64,000 nt of DNA from Spirosoma sordidisoli (GCF_004138325.1 NZ_SBLB01000007.1:327495-391494), one strand, 5' to 3'; counted from the first letter of the stretch, positions 43,001 through 52,396 are shown. Numbers and translations: made by a program. Notes: generated from the sequence alone by a model not told the origin.

Positions 43001-44410
43001 TTAACGGCGATTGCCGCGGCCCCCCGAGCGTTTCGATCCGCCTGGTTTAGAACCTGCTGCTGCGCCGGTCCGGGGGCGCGGGCCCGTAGAGCGCGACGCT
43101 GGTTTGGCGCTGCTGCCAGGGCGACTCGTGCCAGTTCTGGATCGGGCCGGTGCCATATTTTTTGCTTTCTTTTCGTGGAAAGCGCCCAGAAACGTCGGAT
43201 CTTCTTTCCGGCGTTGTTCGTCGACTTCGCGCAACAGGGCCTGCTGCTCGTCGAAAGGCGTTTCGGTAATCTCGACGACCCTCGGAATAGGAACGCGCGG
43301 TATCGTCATCCGGATAATCTTTTCGATCTTCTGAACGTGATACTCTTCGGCTATGGTCATAAAGGTGATAGCCTCGCCGGTATGATTGGCGCGGCCCGTG
43401 CGGCCGATGCGGTGTACGTAGTCTTCGTAGATGAGCGGCACGTCGAAATTAATGACGTGGCTGACTTCGACGACGTCGATACCACGGGCTGCCACATCGG
43501 TCGATACCAGCACCCGGATGTTGCCTTCCTTAAAAGCTTCCATCGAGTTGATACGGGTATTCTGGCCTTTGTTGGCATGAATGACCCGAATCTGATCCGA
43601 CTCAATCACTTTACGGGCCAGAAACTTATAAATATTGTCGGCGGTGCCTTTGGTTCGGGCAAATATGATACCCCGTGTGAAATCGTCGCGGGTAACGAGG
43701 TAGTCGAGCAGATTGATTTTGGTCCGGAAGTTCGGCACCTGATAAAGAACCTGGTTTACCATCGCAGCCGTTGAAGCCTGTGGCGTAACCTCAACCTTGA
43801 TCGGCGCTTCGAGAAACTCTGACGACAGGCGCTCAACGCGTCCGCCGAAGGTTGCCGAGAAGAGCAGGTTCTGCCGCTTCGACGGAATAACCTCCAGAAC
43901 GGCCCGGATCTGGGGCATGAATCCCATATCCATCATTTTGTCGGCTTCATCGAGGATCATCGTCCGGATGTCTTTGGTAACGATATGCCCGAGTCGGTAC
44001 AGGTCGATGAAGCGACCAGGAGTGGCCACCAGAATGTCTACGCCCTGGCTCAGCGTTTCGATCTGTTTTTTAGGGCCTAAACCGCCATACAGAGCCAGGT
44101 GGCGCAGGTCGGTATATTTGGCCAGCTGGCTTATGGCTTCGTTGATTTGCAGTGCCAGCTCGCGGGTAGGAGCCAGAATCAGCGCCCGTGGATGGGTGCC
44201 CTGGGCGTATTTCACTTTCATCAGCAGCGGCAGCAGATAAGCGGCCGTTTTGCCGGTACCTGTCTGCGCAATGCCCAGCACGTCGTGATTGCCCAGACTC
44301 AGCGGAATGGTCTTTTGCTGAATAGGGGTCGGCTCGGTATAGCCTAAATCGGCTACTGCGTTCAACAACTGCCGGTTGATCTCAAACTGATCGAACGATG
44401 TAATCTCCAT
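43001..44410 (-). CDS. DEAD-box ATP-dependent RNA helicase (RhlE-like)
   Basis: 469 residues from the ATG at 44410, where the Q-motif region begins (FEINRQLLNAVADLGYTEPT); upstream in-frame codons add a non-helicase stretch. Motifs in order: Q motif TPIQQKT, Walker A AQTGTGKTAAY, Ia PTRELALQ, Ib TPGRFI, DEAD box ILDEADKMMDMGF, SAT, motif IV IIFARTK, motif V STDVAARGIDV and motif VI HRIGRTGR. The C-terminal tail is basic and Gly/Arg/Ser-rich (GSKPGGSKRSGGRGNRR), typical of RNA-binding tails. It likely remodels RNA or helps ribosome assembly. Confidence 0.95.
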   Translation of the reverse strand: MEITSFDQFEINRQLLNAVADLGYTEPTPIQQKTIPLSLGNHDVLGIAQTGTGKTAAYLLPLLMKVKYAQGTHPRALILAPTRELALQINEAISQLAKYTDLRHLALYGGLGPKKQIETLSQGVDILVATPGRFIDLYRLGHIVTKDIRTMILDEADKMMDMGFMPQIRAVLEVIPSKRQNLLFSATFGGRVERLSSEFLEAPIKVEVTPQASTAAMVNQVLYQVPNFRTKINLLDYLVTRDDFTRGIIFARTKGTADNIYKFLARKVIESDQIRVIHANKGQNTRINSMEAFKEGNIRVLVSTDVAARGIDVVEVSHVINFDVPLIYEDYVHRIGRTGRANHTGEAITFMTIAEEYHVQKIEKIIRMTIPRVPIPRVVEITETPFDEQQALLREVDEQRRKEDPTFLGAFHEKKAKNMAPARSRTGTSRPGSSAKPASRSTGPRPRTGAAAGSKPGGSKRSGGRGNRR

Positions 44411-44482
44411 GATGCAAATCAATAATGGGGGGCCATGCGTTGGGCTGGCTGCATACGTGCAACAGCCAAAACGCACTGACGC

Positions 44483-45385
44483 CTACAGGTAGCGCTTTAA
44501 AATTCGCTCTACGCCACTAACGTAACCTGACCCAAACAGATTCACATGTACCAGCAAAGGATACAGATTATAAATGCCCACCCGCTCGTCGAACCCCCGG
44601 TCGAGGGGGAACGCTTCGTTATAGGCATCGTAAAAACGCTGATCGAACCCGCCAAATAATTTGCTGAACGCCAGCTCGGCTTCCCGAAACCCGTAATAAA
44701 CGGCCGGGTCGATCAGGGCGGGGGTGCCCTGTTCGGTAACCATCACATTGCCAGACCATAAATCGCCGTGGAGCAGGGCCGGCCGTTCGTTGGGAAGCAG
44801 GTTGGGGAGTTGCTCGCGCAGCCGGAAGAGAGCTTCGTAATACGGTTTGGTCAGTAGCCCCTTGTACAGCGCCATACCGGCCTGGGGCAACAGCCGCTGA
44901 TCGAAGAAAAAGTCAAAACCGCTGCTGGTGAGCGTGTTGGTTTGCGGAAGCGAGCCGATGAAATTATCGAAATGAAGCCCAAACCGGGGCTGGGTGTGCG
45001 AGTGCATCTCGGCCAGTGACTGCCCCAGCATCTCCCAGTACAGCTGATTTGGCTTACCCGACGAGATAAACTCCAGGATCAGGTACGATTTACCCTGGTG
45101 CTGCCCGCAGCCCATAATTTCCGGAATAGCCAGCGTATCGGTTCGACGGAGCAGGTTCAGCCCCCGCGCTTCCGTTTCGAATGGATTGAACGCGCCCAGC
45201 GTCGTCTGGCTGTCGGCATGATTCCATTTTACAAAAAAAACGCCTTCCGACGAGAAGACCTGAGCCGCCATGTTGATGTCGCCCCCCGATAAAAACTGGG
45301 TCTCGATGACATCGACAGTACGGCCCAGCGTCTGAAACAGAATGCTCTCGAAAAAGGAAAATTGTTCGTCTCCCCAAAAATTCAT
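44483..45385 (-). CDS. Fructosamine kinase family protein
   Basis: 300 residues from the ATG at 45385 (FWGDEQFSFFESILFQTLG). The N-lobe has GGDINMAAQVFSSEGVFFVK, and the catalytic loop is PALLHGDLWSGNVMV with DPAVYYGFREAELAFSKLFG as the metal-binding segment. These match the fructosamine/ribulosamine 3-kinase family, which phosphorylates glycated amines so that they break down (protein deglycation). It is divergent from anmK with a 101-nt shared promoter region. Confidence 0.92.
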   Translation of the reverse strand: MNFWGDEQFSFFESILFQTLGRTVDVIETQFLSGGDINMAAQVFSSEGVFFVKWNHADSQTTLGAFNPFETEARGLNLLRRTDTLAIPEIMGCGQHQGKSYLILEFISSGKPNQLYWEMLGQSLAEMHSHTQPRFGLHFDNFIGSLPQTNTLTSSGFDFFFDQRLLPQAGMALYKGLLTKPYYEALFRLREQLPNLLPNERPALLHGDLWSGNVMVTEQGTPALIDPAVYYGFREAELAFSKLFGGFDQRFYDAYNEAFPLDRGFDERVGIYNLYPLLVHVNLFGSGYVSGVERILKRYL

Positions 45386-45486
45386 ACACTTTGGCTGCAA
45401 GAAAGTATCTTCGGGCGTCCCGGACCGACAAGCGCTGTTTCGGATGAACAGACGGCTGGCAGACAAAAAAGAGACAACCCAAGGGC

Positions 45487-46683
45487 ATGAACGCACAACT
45501 ACAACGTCTTTATTCAGCGGCTCAGCAGGCCGATCGCCGGATTATCGGACTCATGTCAGGAACCTCCCTCGATGGTCTCGATATTGCCTTGTGCCTGATT
45601 TCAGCGAGCGGTCCGGCCACCCGGGTGAAGCTCGAACAGTTTATGACAGTGCCGTACGACGAAGGTCTGAAAGACGAGATTCGTGCCATCTTTGCTAAGA
45701 CACAAATCGACTTCGAGCAACTTTGTTTACTAAATCCATACATAGGGCAGCTACACGGCCAGATGATTCTGGATGCACTGCGTACCTGGAACATCGATCC
45801 CCGGGCGGTTGATCTGGTGGCCAGCCACGGCCAGACCGTATACCACGCGCCCAAAAGTCAGCATCGGCGGGCGGGCTTTCCGAACGCAACCCTGCAGATT
45901 GGCGACGGCGATCATGTAGCGGCTGTAACGGGTATTATCACGCTGAGCGACTTCCGGCAAAAACACGTGGCCCACGGGGGCGAAGGCGCACCGTTGGCCG
46001 TATACGGTGATTATTTCATGTTATCCAAAGCCGGTGAAAATCGAATCTTACTGAACATGGGCGGTATCGCTAACTTCACCGACCTGCCGGCCACTGAAGA
46101 TGCCAGCGCCGTTTTTACGACCGATACCGGACCCGGTAATACGCTCCTCGATGCCTACGCCCGCCGACTGCTGAACCAGCCGTACGATAAAGACGGCGCG
46201 CTGGCAGCCAGTGGCCAGGTAAACGATGGGTTGCTGGCGGCTCTGAAAGATAACCCGTTTTTCGATGCCCCGTTTCCCAAAACGACCGGCCCCGAAGTCT
46301 TTAATACCCAGTACGTCGACGCGGCTCAGGCGCGTAGCCGTACCACCGACCTGGCACCCGCCGATCTGATGGCGACGCTGGTTCAGTTCAGTGCGGATAC
46401 CATTACCGATGCCATCAGCCGCGTCCTGCGCGCCGGTGAATCATACGTGGTGTATATGAGTGGGGGCGGTATGCATAACCCGGTGCTGACCAGCGCCATC
46501 CGGCAACGCCTGCCTGCCTGTAGCTTCGGATATACCGACGACCTGGGTATCAATGGAGACGCCAAAGAAGCGGTTTTATTCGCCGTTTTGGCCAACGAAT
46601 GCGTGGCGGGCGGTACAACCTCCTTCGGGAATCGGCAGGGCGTACCGAGTATCACTATGGGGAAAATTAGTTTGCCGACCTGA
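45487..46683 (+). CDS. anmK: Anhydro-N-acetylmuramic acid kinase
   Basis: 398 residues. Hallmarks: GLMSGTSLDGLDIALCL, VASHGQTVYHAP, NMGGIANFTDLP, DTGPGNTLLDAYARRL and MSGGGMHNPVL. The enzyme phosphorylates and hydrolyses 1,6-anhydro-MurNAc released from peptidoglycan to MurNAc-6-phosphate for wall recycling. Partner recycling genes are not in the window. It converges with mog, the stop codons 9 nt apart. Confidence 0.95.
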   Translation: MNAQLQRLYSAAQQADRRIIGLMSGTSLDGLDIALCLISASGPATRVKLEQFMTVPYDEGLKDEIRAIFAKTQIDFEQLCLLNPYIGQLHGQMILDALRTWNIDPRAVDLVASHGQTVYHAPKSQHRRAGFPNATLQIGDGDHVAAVTGIITLSDFRQKHVAHGGEGAPLAVYGDYFMLSKAGENRILLNMGGIANFTDLPATEDASAVFTTDTGPGNTLLDAYARRLLNQPYDKDGALAASGQVNDGLLAALKDNPFFDAPFPKTTGPEVFNTQYVDAAQARSRTTDLAPADLMATLVQFSADTITDAISRVLRAGESYVVYMSGGGMHNPVLTSAIRQRLPACSFGYTDDLGINGDAKEAVLFAVLANECVAGGTTSFGNRQGVPSITMGKISLPT

Positions 46684-46691
46684 TCAGTGCC

Positions 46692-47216
46692 CTACGCCTT
46701 CGGGCGGAACACCTTCATCTGCTCTTCGTTGGTAGTCAGAAACGGCCCGCCAATCAAGTCGATACAATACGGAATGGCCGGAAAAACGACCGACAGGCAC
46801 TGGCCGATGGCCTTTGGCTTGCCCGGCAGGTTAAGTATCAGCGTCTGGTCGCGGATACCCGCCGTTTGCCGCGACAGAATGGCCGTGGGTACATAGTTCA
46901 GACTTTCCTGGCGCATCAGTTCACCAAAGCCGGGCATCATTTTCTGACAAACGGCTTCGGTCGCTTCGGGGGTCACATCGCGGGGCGAGGGGCCGGTGCC
47001 GCCCGTGGTAACGACCAGACAGCAGCCCTCGCTATCGGCCAGTTCGATAAGGGTTGCTTCGATCTGGTCCTGCTCGTCGGGAATAACGCGGTATACCGGC
47101 TCCCAGTCGCAGCTAAGCCAGTCGGTCAGCAGCGCCACAACGGCCTTGCCCGGAATATCCTCGTACACGCCCGCGCTGGCCCGGTCCGAGATATTGATTA
47201 CGCCAATACGTATCAT
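46692..47216 (-). CDS. mog: Molybdenum cofactor biosynthesis protein, MogA/MoaB-like
   Basis: 174 residues. RIGVINISDRASAGVYED opens the MogA/MoaB fold; the signature LVVTTGGTGPSPRDVTPEAT binds molybdopterin, and LILNLPGKPKAIGQCLSVVF is the conserved C-terminal part. It adenylylates molybdopterin ahead of metal insertion. Other moa/moe genes are not in the window, so its presence implies a pathway elsewhere. The choice between mog and moaB is based on length and motif only. Confidence 0.88.
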   Translation of the reverse strand: MIRIGVINISDRASAGVYEDIPGKAVVALLTDWLSCDWEPVYRVIPDEQDQIEATLIELADSEGCCLVVTTGGTGPSPRDVTPEATEAVCQKMMPGFGELMRQESLNYVPTAILSRQTAGIRDQTLILNLPGKPKAIGQCLSVVFPAIPYCIDLIGGPFLTTNEEQMKVFRPKA

Positions 47217-47234
47217 AGACTAGTAAAAACAGAG

Positions 47235-47305
47235 AGTCGGTTTACGTGCCTGGTATTCGACTACCCGGAAACCAGGCCGCCGAACACCAGCCGCGTAAAC
47301 CGACT
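47235..47305. terminator. Large hairpin between the glycogen synthase and mog genes
   Basis: An outer 12-bp perfect stem (AGTCGGTTTACG 47235-47246 with CGTAAACCGACT 47294-47305) encloses a second stem GCCTGGT/ACCAGGC (47248-47254 with 47271-47277). On the minus strand it is followed by TCTCTGTTTTTA, as expected for a terminator of the glycogen synthase transcript. Confidence 0.65.
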
Positions 47306-47319
47306 ATGATGAACTGAAA

Positions 47320-49140
47320 CTAAGGTTTCTTACGCTTCAGGGCCAGGTCGTGGGCCGTATCGTAATACGAACGGAGGTTCGTCCAGTCGAAGACCTCCGC
47401 AATGCTCTCGACCCGGTTCCGCTGCTGAATACGGTCACGCTGGGCCATTTTCACGAAGCGAAACAGGACGTTGGTCAGCTGGTCGGCGGCTTCGTTGAAG
47501 TTCTGGGTCCGGCGGTTGATGACATAGATCCCGCGGTTTTCGTAGTCCCGCATGATCTGCATGATAAAGTCGCCGAAGCCCGACTGATCGCTCGTGACTG
47601 TCGGAATGCCGCGCACGACACACTCCAGCGGAGTATAGCCCCAGGGTTCGTAGTAGCTCGGGAACACCCCCAGGTGGCAACCACGCACAAACTGGCTGTA
47701 GTCCAGTCCGAACAGCGGATTGGTAGAGGCAATGAAGTCGGGATGGTAAACGATCTTGACCCGATCATACTCATTATTAACGAGGTTGGCCTGCTGGATA
47801 AACCGCGTCATGTCGTCTTCCTGCACGAGGTTGTGCGTCACGAAAGGCGGTAGCTGCTTGTTCTTCCAGCTCTGAACCGTTCGCCGGAGCCGGAGCCGCC
47901 AGTACTCATCGACAAACGTGTTGAGGTCGGGGAGGGCGTTGGCACTCTGTCCCGAAGCGGCTGCATGAAAGAGCCGTTCGCCCACCTGTTTTTCGATGCT
48001 CTCGCAGGTTTCCTGAATCTCGTCGAGTAAAGCCCGGGAGTGAAGCACGTCGGGGTTGATAGATGTAAAGGGCTGCTTTGTAACCATGAACATCACCACC
48101 GTCATGTCCATGTTAGCCTCGCGCATGCGGTAGTTGAGCCGCGCCAGGGCCTCCAGCGTAATGTCGTATCCTTTGTTGGTGAACTCGAAGCGGCCCGAGG
48201 TAAAGAAGTACAGGGTCTTTTCCAGATCGAACGAGTAGTTCTGGAAGAAATGGCCCATCACGAACTCATGGATCTTATCCTTATACTTGACGTGCAGATT
48301 CTGGAACTCGTGGACAGCCGCAAAGCGGGTGATATTCAGGCCGTTTGGCAGAATGAGGTCTGTTTGCCGGCCCAGGAAGACCTCGCACTCGCGCGAGGTC
48401 ACATCGCTGACGGTGGTAAACACGTGGGCCTGTTGAGCGGCCAGCCGCTCAATGGTTGCCTGGGTTTCGATACCGTAGTGGCGGGCTTCGCGGAGCCAGT
48501 CGAAGAACGGTAGCTTACCGTAAAAACCGGGTTCGTTCTGCGCCAGATACCGGCCCAGCATGGTAGCATGGGTGGTGAAAACAGTAGCTACCTTTACGTT
48601 ATCCCGGCGCAGGTCGGGCAGGCCGCTGCTGGCCATCCACTCGTGGAAGTGAGCCACGAAGTCGACCCGCCGGGCATGATCCTCTGCCAGGAGGGTGATA
48701 AAGACCCGAACCATCTCACCGAACGCAATGGTCTGGTTTACCAGGTCTTCAACATTCAGCGTCGATAGCTGGTGGTTTTGCCAAAGCTGGCCTTTGATGG
48801 CGTTAAGCTGGTCAACGCCGATGCAGGTAATATCGAAAAGGACAACGCGCGGCCGACCCGTTACGAGCCAGTACCCATACTCGACGCTATACCCCATCTG
48901 CCGCATCTTACGAACGGTCTGACCAATCTCGGTTGCGTCAGATTCGGTAATGGGTTCAAACTCGGCGGCTGCCCGCTGCGGGAAGTAGGGGCCCAGCGCT
49001 ACGTAGTTATCATCCCACTTCTCGACCATAGCCGGTACTTTAGACCGGATTACTGTATAGATGCCGCCGACCTGGTTGCAAACTTCCCAGGCAATTTCGA
49101 GCAGGAGTTTGCGCTTCGACGTGGAGAATACCGATTCCAA
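47320..49140 (-). CDS. Glycogen synthase of the eukaryote-like GT3 type
   Basis: 606 residues if translation begins at the TTG at 49140, just ahead of the conserved LLLEIAWEVCNQVGGIYTVI; the frame remains open to an ATG at 49284, but that extension resembles a false signal peptide and the enzyme is cytoplasmic. GT3 features are EVCNQVGGIYTVIRSKVPAM, VATVFTTHATMLGRYLAQNE, HVFTTVSDVTSRECEVFLGR, and the C-terminal catalytic region GCHLGVFPSYYEPWGYTPLE with VTSDQSGFGDFI. It builds alpha-1,4-glucan from a nucleotide glucose. Most bacteria use GT5 GlgA instead; GT3 forms are known in Bacteroidota. No branching or degrading enzyme is encoded nearby. Confidence 0.88.
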   Translation of the reverse strand: MESVFSTSKRKLLLEIAWEVCNQVGGIYTVIRSKVPAMVEKWDDNYVALGPYFPQRAAAEFEPITESDATEIGQTVRKMRQMGYSVEYGYWLVTGRPRVVLFDITCIGVDQLNAIKGQLWQNHQLSTLNVEDLVNQTIAFGEMVRVFITLLAEDHARRVDFVAHFHEWMASSGLPDLRRDNVKVATVFTTHATMLGRYLAQNEPGFYGKLPFFDWLREARHYGIETQATIERLAAQQAHVFTTVSDVTSRECEVFLGRQTDLILPNGLNITRFAAVHEFQNLHVKYKDKIHEFVMGHFFQNYSFDLEKTLYFFTSGRFEFTNKGYDITLEALARLNYRMREANMDMTVVMFMVTKQPFTSINPDVLHSRALLDEIQETCESIEKQVGERLFHAAASGQSANALPDLNTFVDEYWRLRLRRTVQSWKNKQLPPFVTHNLVQEDDMTRFIQQANLVNNEYDRVKIVYHPDFIASTNPLFGLDYSQFVRGCHLGVFPSYYEPWGYTPLECVVRGIPTVTSDQSGFGDFIMQIMRDYENRGIYVINRRTQNFNEAADQLTNVLFRFVKMAQRDRIQQRNRVESIAEVFDWTNLRSYYDTAHDLALKRKKP

Positions 49141-49324
49141 GAGCTTATTTGTGGTTTTGGGTTGAGAACTATAGTGTTGTTGCAGCGGTCTGTTTATTGG
49201 ATCGATTCGTTGAGCGGCAAACCCGACTAATGGAAACGACAGCGTCAACAGATTCCATAACCTGACTAAGTAGCAAGGGTTCAAAAACTGCCCAAACTAC
49301 GTATGCCAAACTACAAACCCCAAA

Positions 49325-50323
49325 CTATTTACTCAGAAATGATTTAGCTTCCCGAACCTCCGTTCGTCCGTTCTGCGAAACGGTATAGTTGAATCCGGTC
49401 TGGATGCTGTAGGCGCCAATTTCGCCCTGCCGGTTTACGGCCAGTACGCCCACCTGTACATCGTTCAGGTTGCCCTGCCCGTCAACGTATTTGCCGTCTT
49501 TGATAGAAGGCCCTTTCACGATTCGGTTGATGACTTCCTCGCAGGCCTGCTGCGGTGTCTTACCCTGCCGCATCAGTTCAACCGCCAGAAAGGAACCGCA
49601 GGTCCGCATGACCAGCTCGCCCAGCCCGGTAGCACAGGCCGCTCCGATTGTGTTGTCAACAAACAGGCCGGAGCCGATGATGGGTGAATCGCCGACGCGG
49701 CCGTTCATTTTATAGGCCAGACCGCTGGTGGTGCAGGCGCCCGAGAAATCACCTTTGGTATCCATTGCCAGCATCCCGATGGTGTCGTGGCGTTCGATGT
49801 TGACCTGGGGTTTGTATTTGGCCGTTTTCATCCACTCGCGCCAGGCGGCTTCCGATGATTTGGTGAGCAGGTTCTCTTTTTTGAAACCCTGAGACAGCGC
49901 GAACTTCAGCGCGCCCTCGCCCGATATCATAACGTGGGGTGTTTTCTCCATGACGGCCCGTGCTACGGAAATGGCGTGCATAATATGCTCGAGGTAGGTG
50001 ACCGAGCCGCAGTTGCCGCGCTCGTCCATGATGCAGGCATCCAGCGTAACCCGCCCGTCGCGGTCGGGCAGGCCACCGTATCCTACGCTCGTATCATTCG
50101 GGTCGGCTTCGGGAACGCGGGCTCCGGCTTCTACGGCATCAAGGGCCCGCCCGCCCCGGCTCAGTACAGCCTCGGCGGCTGCGTTGGCTTTGGGCTGGTT
50201 CCAGGTCGATACAACCAGCGGACCGGATGCGTAAGACAGGGGGGGCGATTGAGTCGTGAAGGCCAGGGAAGGAAACAGGCCGGAGAGGGAGCTGAGCGTA
50301 AGAAAGCGTCGACGATTTACCAT
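49325..50323 (-). CDS. Isoaspartyl peptidase/glycosylasparaginase-family Ntn-hydrolase, exported
   Basis: 332 residues. The N-terminus NRRRFLTLSSLSGLFPSLAF looks like a twin-arginine or similar export signal. Family 2 asparaginase features are DAVEAGARVPEADPNDTSVG, SVTYLEHIMHAISVARAVME and the autocleavage site ERHDTIGMLAMD, with Thr181 as the new N-terminal nucleophile after maturation. The HDTIGM form is that of glycosylasparaginases, which cleave the GlcNAc-Asn bond of glycoprotein fragments. This could serve host or environmental glycopeptide use; the precise substrate is not provable here. Confidence 0.9.
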   Translation of the reverse strand: MVNRRRFLTLSSLSGLFPSLAFTTQSPPLSYASGPLVVSTWNQPKANAAAEAVLSRGGRALDAVEAGARVPEADPNDTSVGYGGLPDRDGRVTLDACIMDERGNCGSVTYLEHIMHAISVARAVMEKTPHVMISGEGALKFALSQGFKKENLLTKSSEAAWREWMKTAKYKPQVNIERHDTIGMLAMDTKGDFSGACTTSGLAYKMNGRVGDSPIIGSGLFVDNTIGAACATGLGELVMRTCGSFLAVELMRQGKTPQQACEEVINRIVKGPSIKDGKYVDGQGNLNDVQVGVLAVNRQGEIGAYSIQTGFNYTVSQNGRTEVREAKSFLSK

Positions 50324-50371
50324 GAGTGTTGTGATTTGGCTAAAAATAAAGCATTAACCGGGACGCCGTAC

Positions 50372-50379
50372 TACTTTTG
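50372..50379 (+). promoter_or_regulatory. Promoter -7 element of purU
   Basis: TACTTTTG, an exact consensus match, 18 nt before the ATG at 50398. An in-frame start-like codon at 50377 would lie inside this box, so the later ATG is chosen. Confidence 0.6.
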
Positions 50380-50397
50380 CCCAATTTCTTGGTTTCT

Positions 50398-51246
50398 ATG
50401 ACTCCCGACACCAGCAAACACATCCTGCTCATGGACGGTCCCGACAGTAAGGGACTGATCTACCACGTTACGGGCGTATTGTATCGCCACGGCCTCAATA
50501 TCATTCATAACGACGAGTATGTGAGCCCGGCCGGCCAGTTTTTCATGCGCACCGAGTTTGAGGGAACGTTTGATAGTGAGGCCCTGCTAAACGAGTTATA
50601 CAATACCCTGCCTAACGCCGACGGCATTACCTTCCGGCTCAATCCGAAGCGGAAAAAGAACATCGTTGTCTTCGTTACCAAGGAGCACCATTGCCTGGGC
50701 GATCTGCTCATCCGCTACGCTTTTGACGAACTGGACGCCGATATACTGGCCGTGATCAGCAACTACAATCATTTGCAGCCGCTGGTCAGTAAGTTCGGGA
50801 TTCCTTTCCATTACGTCTCCCACGAGGGCCGGAGCCGCGAAGAACACGAAGAGGCCATTCGCCGAACGCTGTCCATCTACGAGCCGGACTACCTCGTGCT
50901 GGCCAAGTACATGCGCGTGCTGACGGCCGGATTCGTTGGCCTGTTCCCGAACCGGATCATCAATATCCACCACTCGTTTCTGCCCGCGTTCGTGGGCGCC
51001 AATCCCTACCGGCAGGCCTACGAGCGGGGCGTCAAGATTATCGGTGCCACGGCCCATTTTGTCAATAACGACCTCGACGAAGGACCCATCATTGCCCAGA
51101 ATGTTAAGGAAGTAGACCATCGCCATTCGGCAGCGGATATGGCTACCGAGGGGCGCGATGTCGAAAAAATCGTGCTGTCGCAGGCGCTGAAGCTGGTCTT
51201 CAACGACCGGGTGTTTATTGCCGGAAACCGCGCTATTGTGCTGTAA
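50398..51246 (+). CDS. purU: Formyltetrahydrofolate deformylase
   Basis: 282 residues. The N-terminal ACT domain (HILLMDGPDSKGLIYHVTGV) is followed by a formyltransferase-like hydrolase domain: NIVVFVTKEHHCLGDLLIRY, the catalytic region NIHHSFLPAFVGANPYRQAY and ATAHFVNNDLDEGPIIAQNV with the conserved Asp. It hydrolyses 10-formyltetrahydrofolate to formate and THF, balancing one-carbon pools. Its last 14 nt overlap the end of cutC on the other strand. Confidence 0.95.
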   Translation: MTPDTSKHILLMDGPDSKGLIYHVTGVLYRHGLNIIHNDEYVSPAGQFFMRTEFEGTFDSEALLNELYNTLPNADGITFRLNPKRKKNIVVFVTKEHHCLGDLLIRYAFDELDADILAVISNYNHLQPLVSKFGIPFHYVSHEGRSREEHEEAIRRTLSIYEPDYLVLAKYMRVLTAGFVGLFPNRIINIHHSFLPAFVGANPYRQAYERGVKIIGATAHFVNNDLDEGPIIAQNVKEVDHRHSAADMATEGRDVEKIVLSQALKLVFNDRVFIAGNRAIVL

Positions 51247-51964
51247 TCGTCACCACCGCCTGTATCTTACCGGCGTTGGCTTCAACGAGGTCATACTCGC
51301 CGGGTACCGACGAGGCCATTGACAGGGCGGGCTGCCGATAGTGCATCGCACTGTCGTGCCGGACACCGCCACTGAGGTGCAGCGCATCCACCCCGGCGTC
51401 GATCAATACCTGAGCATTCTGGGCGTTGACTCCCGATCCGGCCATGATCTCGATCCGGCCTGCAGCCTGCCGGGTTAGCTGCCGCAGGAGTGTTGCTCCT
51501 CTGTCGGCCGTAGGTTGCTGCCCTGACGTAAGAATCCGAACGGCACCGGTGCGAATGACGGCCTCCAGCGCTTCGGCGGGGTCGCGCGTCATATCGAAAG
51601 CCCGGTGAAAGGTGACCGGCAGGGGGTGGGCCAGTCGAATCAGTCGTTGGGTAGTTGCTTCGTCAACCGTGCCGTCGCTGTTCAGCAGCCCCAGTACGAG
51701 GCCATCGGCGCCGTAGGCCTGAGCCAGTCTGATGTCGTCTTCCATCACCGCCAGCTCTGACTCGTTATAGAGGAAGTCGCCCCCGCGCGGACGGATCATC
51801 ACGTAGACGGGAATATGCAGGTGTTGCCGGGCCTGCCTGATCAGGCCCGCGCTCGGCGTGGTGCCGCCTTCGGGCATACCCCCACACAGTTCGATACGAC
51901 CGGCGCCGGCCTGTTGGGCTGTCAGGCAGGAGGCCAGGGAGTAAGCACATACTTCAACAATCAT
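51233..51964 (-). CDS. cutC: CutC family protein
   Basis: 243 residues from the ATG at 51964, where the family begins (IVEVCAYSLASCLTAQQAGA). TIM-barrel protein with GRIELCGGMPEGGTTPSAGL, VMIRPRGGDFLYNESELAVM, GADGLVLGLLNSDGTVD, FHRAFDMTRDP and GSGVNAQNAQVLIDAGVDAL. CutC was linked to copper homeostasis in E. coli, but the biochemical activity remains uncertain. It converges on purU. Confidence 0.93.
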   Translation of the reverse strand: MIVEVCAYSLASCLTAQQAGAGRIELCGGMPEGGTTPSAGLIRQARQHLHIPVYVMIRPRGGDFLYNESELAVMEDDIRLAQAYGADGLVLGLLNSDGTVDEATTQRLIRLAHPLPVTFHRAFDMTRDPAEALEAVIRTGAVRILTSGQQPTADRGATLLRQLTRQAAGRIEIMAGSGVNAQNAQVLIDAGVDALHLSGGVRHDSAMHYRQPALSMASSVPGEYDLVEANAGKIQAVVTITAQ

Positions 51965-52127
51965 TGGTTTCAGAATCAGCCTATATGGATAAGGGTTCAG
52001 CCGCCGGGGAGCAACATTGAGTAGGAACCCAAAACAAAACAAAAGCTAGTGCGTTATTGGCCTAAATCCCCATACAGGCCGTTCTGCAACATTTTTGAGG
52101 AATTAGTCTTGGAAATCAAGTTTTTTT

Positions 52128-52135
52128 TACTTTTG
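52128..52135 (+). promoter_or_regulatory. Promoter -7 element of the DUF2795-like gene
   Basis: TACTTTTG after a T-rich run; a TTG at 52109-52111 may be the -33 element with 16-nt spacing. The ATG is 39 nt downstream. Confidence 0.6.
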
Positions 52136-52174
52136 CACCCTCATTGAAAAATCGACATTAACTACGAACACACT

Positions 52175-52396
52175 ATGTACTGGACACTTGAACTGGCCTC
52201 CTATCTGGAAGATGCCCCCTGGCCCGCTACCAAAGATGAACTGATCGATTATTCGATTCGCTCCGGCGCTCCGCTCGAAGTGGTTGAAAACCTCCAGGAA
52301 CTCGAAGACGACGGACAACCTTACGAAAGTATTGAAGAAATCTGGCCCGACTATCCGACCAAAGATGATTTCTTCTTCAATGAAGACGAATACTGA
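52175..52396 (+). CDS. Small acidic protein, DUF2795-like
   Basis: 73 residues, strongly acidic (ENLQELEDDGQPYESIEEIW, DDFFFNEDEY). The N-terminal part MYWTLELASYLEDAPWPATK resembles the DUF2795 family found across Bacteroidota. It has its own promoter and terminator and so is a one-gene transcript. The acidic surface suggests binding to a basic partner such as a nucleic-acid-binding protein, but no function is known. Confidence 0.8.
   Translation: MYWTLELASYLEDAPWPATKDELIDYSIRSGAPLEVVENLQELEDDGQPYESIEEIWPDYPTKDDFFFNEDEY

Noticed and set aside
47320..49284. Longer glycogen synthase beginning at the ATG at 49284
   Set aside because: The extra residues mimic a signal peptide, which does not fit a cytoplasmic enzyme, and conserved sequence starts only after 49140.
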